This document shows, piece by piece, positions 61,247 through 64,000 of a stretch of 64,000 nucleotides of DNA. Source of the DNA: IDS-8 sp040902105. GTDB taxonomy: Bacteria > Pseudomonadota > Gammaproteobacteria > Steroidobacterales > Woeseiaceae. The notes beneath the pieces were generated by a model. It did no database searches. It saw nothing but the letters and a program-made list of their open reading frames with translations, and was not told where the DNA came from. Location of the stretch: contig JBBDXW010000071.1 of assembly GCA_040902105.1 (NCBI GenBank), forward strand, positions 62,001 through 126,000, given 5' to 3'. Position numbers and translations under genes: made by a program. Numbering within the stretch: position 1 is the stretch's first letter; the number at the start of each line of letters is the position of its first letter.

Positions 61247-61911
61247 CAGGTACAGGGCACGCGGCCGAGCACCGTATCCTCGCAGGCGTGTGGGCTACAC
61301 CTGGTCTGCGGGTATAACCTGGCGCCGCAGCAGCACCGTTCGCCTGGCAGCACGAAATCGAGGATGAGGTGAACGCGATCGTTCGCGCCGCCGTTGTGAA
61401 CCGAGTGCAGCCGTCGGTTATTTATCTCGGTCAGCTGTCCTTCACGCAGGTTGATGGTCTCCTTACCAACGGTAAACAGCACCTGGCCGTTTGTGATGAT
61501 CGGCAAGTGCACGCGATGTGAATGCGTCAGCGAGAAGTTCATGTCCATGTGTTCGGCGATACTGCATTGTGCCTTGAGGCGCACCAGCGACGCGCGAATG
61601 AAATAGCCGACCCCGTTCTCCCTGATGAGCTGCTGTGCCGATCGGGTTTCCTCGAAGTGATCCGCCGTCATCCATAGTATGGGGCGCAGCGCGCTCGCGA
61701 ATACCTCGAGGGTCGGCAGGCGCGTCGGATGGCTATGACGAAAATCGGGATCGTAGACCAGGCCGATCGTCTGAGTATGCTGATGCACCTCGTAACGCTT
61801 CTGGCGAAGCCCGAAGGTCTGCCACTGCTCTTCAGTCAGATTTTTTAAGAGCTCTTTCAATTCGGCGGTATCGATGTCGCCGATACGAAAGAAATTACCG
61901 GGAAAATTCAT
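61231..61911 (-). CDS. Asp/Asn beta-hydroxylase-type oxygenase with Cys-rich tail
   Basis: A 226-residue protein from ATG 61911 (MNFPGNFFRIGDID). The domain is complete: AQCSIAEHMDMNFSL (H-x-D near residue 122), SHRVHLPIITN, INLREGQLTEINNRRLHSVH (second His) and DRVHLILDFV. The last 34 residues after LPGE are unusual: CCCGARLYPQTRC, HACEDT and VPCTCYPE hold eight Cys. This tail is not seen in the other hydroxylases of the window; it may bind metal, or be read-through into the end of the halogenase gene, which it overlaps. A single-domain version of the middle part of the fusion at 54945. Confidence 0.84.
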   Translation of the reverse strand: MNFPGNFFRIGDIDTAELKELLKNLTEEQWQTFGLRQKRYEVHQHTQTIGLVYDPDFRHSHPTRLPTLEVFASALRPILWMTADHFEETRSAQQLIRENGVGYFIRASLVRLKAQCSIAEHMDMNFSLTHSHRVHLPIITNGQVLFTVGKETINLREGQLTEINNRRLHSVHNGGANDRVHLILDFVLPGERCCCGARLYPQTRCSPHACEDTVLGRVPCTCYPET

Positions 61912-62301
61912 GCCGAGTACTGTAGCCGGACTCCGGATCTCATCATAGCCGCCGCACCGCCGGTTTGCAGTGCCGCATAGATGGAAGTGCGGGCAACCGG
62001 ATGAACAAAAGTGCCGTTGCCCGGACAAGTTCGCGCCGACTTTGACGCGTTCGCCTGTCGGGTCCCGGATATAACTCCTGGATATAACCTGCCGTGCGAC
62101 AGGGCGCGCGGTTCACTCGTTTCGCAATGTGGACCATCGCTTCATTCCGTCCGTCTTTTTTTGCCGGTGGCTGGAAAACACTCAGGAATAACATTAGTCT
62201 TCACTCGGCAGGATATACAACACAAGAACGAGTCCCGGACGGGGCATAAGGACAACGGTTGCTCGAAAGCAACACCAAGCCGTTCCGGGGGAGAACCAAA
62301 A
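61912..62301. other. Intergenic region upstream of the third TBDR
   Basis: 390 bases without a supportable gene. A small hairpin GTTGCT-CGAA-AGCAAC (62258-62273) lies in the likely leader of the TBDR transcript; the rest should hold divergent promoters for the hydroxylase and the TBDR. Confidence 0.4.
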
Positions 62302-64000
62302 TGGCAAGTCGCAATATTCGTCCGAGCAAGTCCAGTTCGGTTCGCCTGACACCTATGTTGTCGCCACTGGCTGCGGCGGTGATAACGGCGCTTTATCCGG
62401 CGGGCCCGGCATGGGCTCAGGATGAAGCGGTGCCGAGTGATGAGTCGGTCGAGGAAGTGATCGTCACGGGCTCACGTATTCGCAGAGATGCTTTCTCCAG
62501 TGCGGCGCCAATGGAAGTCGTGCTGACTGAGGCCGCAGCCCCCAGGGGCATAACCGATGTGGGCTCGTTACTGCAGACGACCACCGTCGCCGCGGGTGCG
62601 CCGCAGGTCACCGCGGCATCTTCGAGCGTGTTCGTCGAGAACGGTGGCCTTGGAGCGAGCACGCTTTCCATTCGCGGCCTGGGCCCGAACCGCACGCTCA
62701 TCCTGCTCAATGGTCGTCGCGCCGGGCCCTCGGGCGTCCAGGGTGGTGTTTCGTCCTTCGATTTGAACGCCATTCCGCTGACAGCGATCGAGCGTGTCGA
62801 GATCCTGAAAGACGGCGCGTCCTCGATCTACGGGTCCGATGCGGTCGCCGGCGTGGTCAACATCATTACCAAGAAGGACGATGGCGCAGAGTTCGATGCA
62901 TTCTATTCGGCTCCGCAAGAGTCCGGCGGCGAACAGACGCGCCTCAGCGGTTCGTGGGGCAAGTCGTTCGAGCGCGGTCGATTCCGCGTCACCGCCGACT
63001 ACAACAAGATCGAAATCATGCAGCGCCGCGATCGGGACTTTTTCGACTGCGAGGAACAATACACCTTCGACCCGGCAACCGGGGAACGCGCCGACCCGAT
63101 TGATCCCCGTACCGGATCGTCTCTGTGCGACGATCTCCCCTGGGGTCATGTCTGGGTTTACGATTATGCGGCGGACGTCGGTGACGGCACCACCAACGTG
63201 GGCGCCGCGCCGTATCTGTTGCAGTTCGATTTCGACGGGTTGTTGGCGGCGAATGGTTTACCGCCGCTCGCAGCTCCGACGAATCCCAATCACATGACGG
63301 CCCCGCCGGGCTGGTTCCCGGTAGCCCGGGGCGATGTCCTGTCGGATTCGCTTATCGACGCACAGCATCCGTTGCACGGCACGCAAACGCTGATTCCTGA
63401 AAACGAGGCTATGACCTTTTTCCTCGAGGGAGAATACAGCCTTACTGATAACGTCACTGCCTACTCGGAGGTTCTGTTGAACCGGCGCGAGACGGTGGAC
63501 GTCGGTTATCGCCAGATATGGACCTATATCTACAACTACGATTCTGCCGATCTGGGTTTTGCAAGTGATCCGTTCAGCGCCGGCTGGACCGGCGCTCAAT
63601 GGTTGAGCCCTTTGTCGATTACCGATCACGCCGACCAGGAAATTACGGTGGACTACGTGCGCTTCGTCGCCGGACTGACCGGTGAAACAATGCCGGCCCT
63701 GGAGAGCTGGACCTGGGATCTGTCCCTTCAATACAGCAAGTCCGACGGAGAATACGTCAATGATCGGGTCCTGAAGGATGCGCTGGAGATGCCGTTCTTC
63801 AGGACCGCTTCCTGTGTGGGACAGACCACCCCCATTTCGAACCGGCCGTGCTTCGACATTCAGTGGCTGGACCCGAACTTCCTTGCCGGAGATATCCCAC
63901 AGGAGGTGAAGAATTACCTGTTCGATGTAGAAACGGGTAATACCGAATATACACAGTGGTCGATGGAAGCAGTTACGACCGGTAACGTGTTCGAGGTGCC
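62302..64000 (+). CDS. TonB-dependent outer-membrane receptor, N-terminal part (3' end outside window)
   Basis: The frame from ATG 62302 (GGGGGAGAA site) stays open to the window edge, giving 566 residues. A signal peptide (LSPLAAAVITALYPAGPAWA, then QD) leads to a TonB-box-like VEEVIVTGSRIRRDAFSSA, then the plug: GASTLSIRGLGPNRTLILLN, GRRAGPSGVQ, IERVEILKDGASSIYGSDAV and AGVVNIITKK, then barrel strands. The VTGSRI box and plug resemble the TBDR at 39936, while the signal-peptide core resembles that at 5548. With the halogenases and hydroxylases just upstream it forms the third TBDR-enzyme cluster. Ligand unknown. Confidence 0.92.

Overview
The window reads as a chromosomal segment of a GC-rich, Gram-negative bacterium, most likely a gammaproteobacterium. 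This is inferred from three large TonB-dependent receptors (TBDRs), an outer-membrane barrel ending in Phe, several lipobox lipoproteins, a GlyGly-CTERM-like protein, and a 45-nt tRNA-Phe remnant of a type usual in Gammaproteobacteria. The genus cannot be fixed from sequence alone. No rRNA, intact tRNA, CRISPR array or intact insertion sequence was seen.

Layout: (1) 1-9.2 kb, first TBDR neighbourhood: the end of an Asp/Asn beta-hydroxylase, two TPR-sulfotransferases, a methylenetetrahydrofolate-reductase-like gene, a TBDR and a beta-propeller protein. (2) 9.5-22.5 kb, mixed accessory DNA: two membrane-anchored winged-helix regulators, a vanadium haloperoxidase-type enzyme, a metallophosphoesterase, and many broken genes, repeats and a tRNA-Phe scar. 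(3) 22.5-28.3 kb: a minus-strand operon of secreted proteins (cupin, PQQ-type beta-propeller lipoprotein, small protein) and a GlyGly-CTERM-like protein. (4) 28.5-36.3 kb: an apparent envelope module with an Ala-rich secreted protein, an outer-membrane barrel, two paralogous subtilisin-like proteases, an ECF sigma/anti-sigma pair and a lipoprotein. Four promoters in this region share exactly GGAATAAA-N14-CGT. (5) 36.4-39.6 kb: a decaying LysR/pirin/DoxX/NmrA locus plus toxin and integrase remnants. (6) 39.9-48.0 kb, second TBDR locus: TBDR, TPR-2OG oxygenase, TPR-sulfotransferase, TPR-AspH-type hydroxylase and a deleted copy of the sulfotransferase. (7) 48-54.5 kb: small envelope proteins, two ferritin-like proteins, a DUF2243 membrane protein, a RelE/HigB-type toxin-antitoxin pair, more toxin-antitoxin remnants and a cupin. 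(8) 54.9-64 kb, third TBDR locus: a sulfotransferase/beta-hydroxylase/TPR fusion, a second sulfotransferase, two overlapping flavin halogenase genes (the first lacking key residues), another beta-hydroxylase and the start of a third TBDR.

Two themes stand out. First, all three TBDRs sit beside the same enzyme classes (sulfotransferase, Asp/Asn-type hydroxylase or 2OG oxygenase, and in one case halogenase), usually fused to TPRs. This suggests uptake or export of a compound or peptide that is sulfated, hydroxylated and perhaps halogenated. Second, the 28.5-36.3 kb region looks like a self-contained ECF-controlled module with two secreted proteases and low-complexity acidic secreted proteins. 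Both are inferences from gene content and motif matches made by eye; neither was tested by database search.
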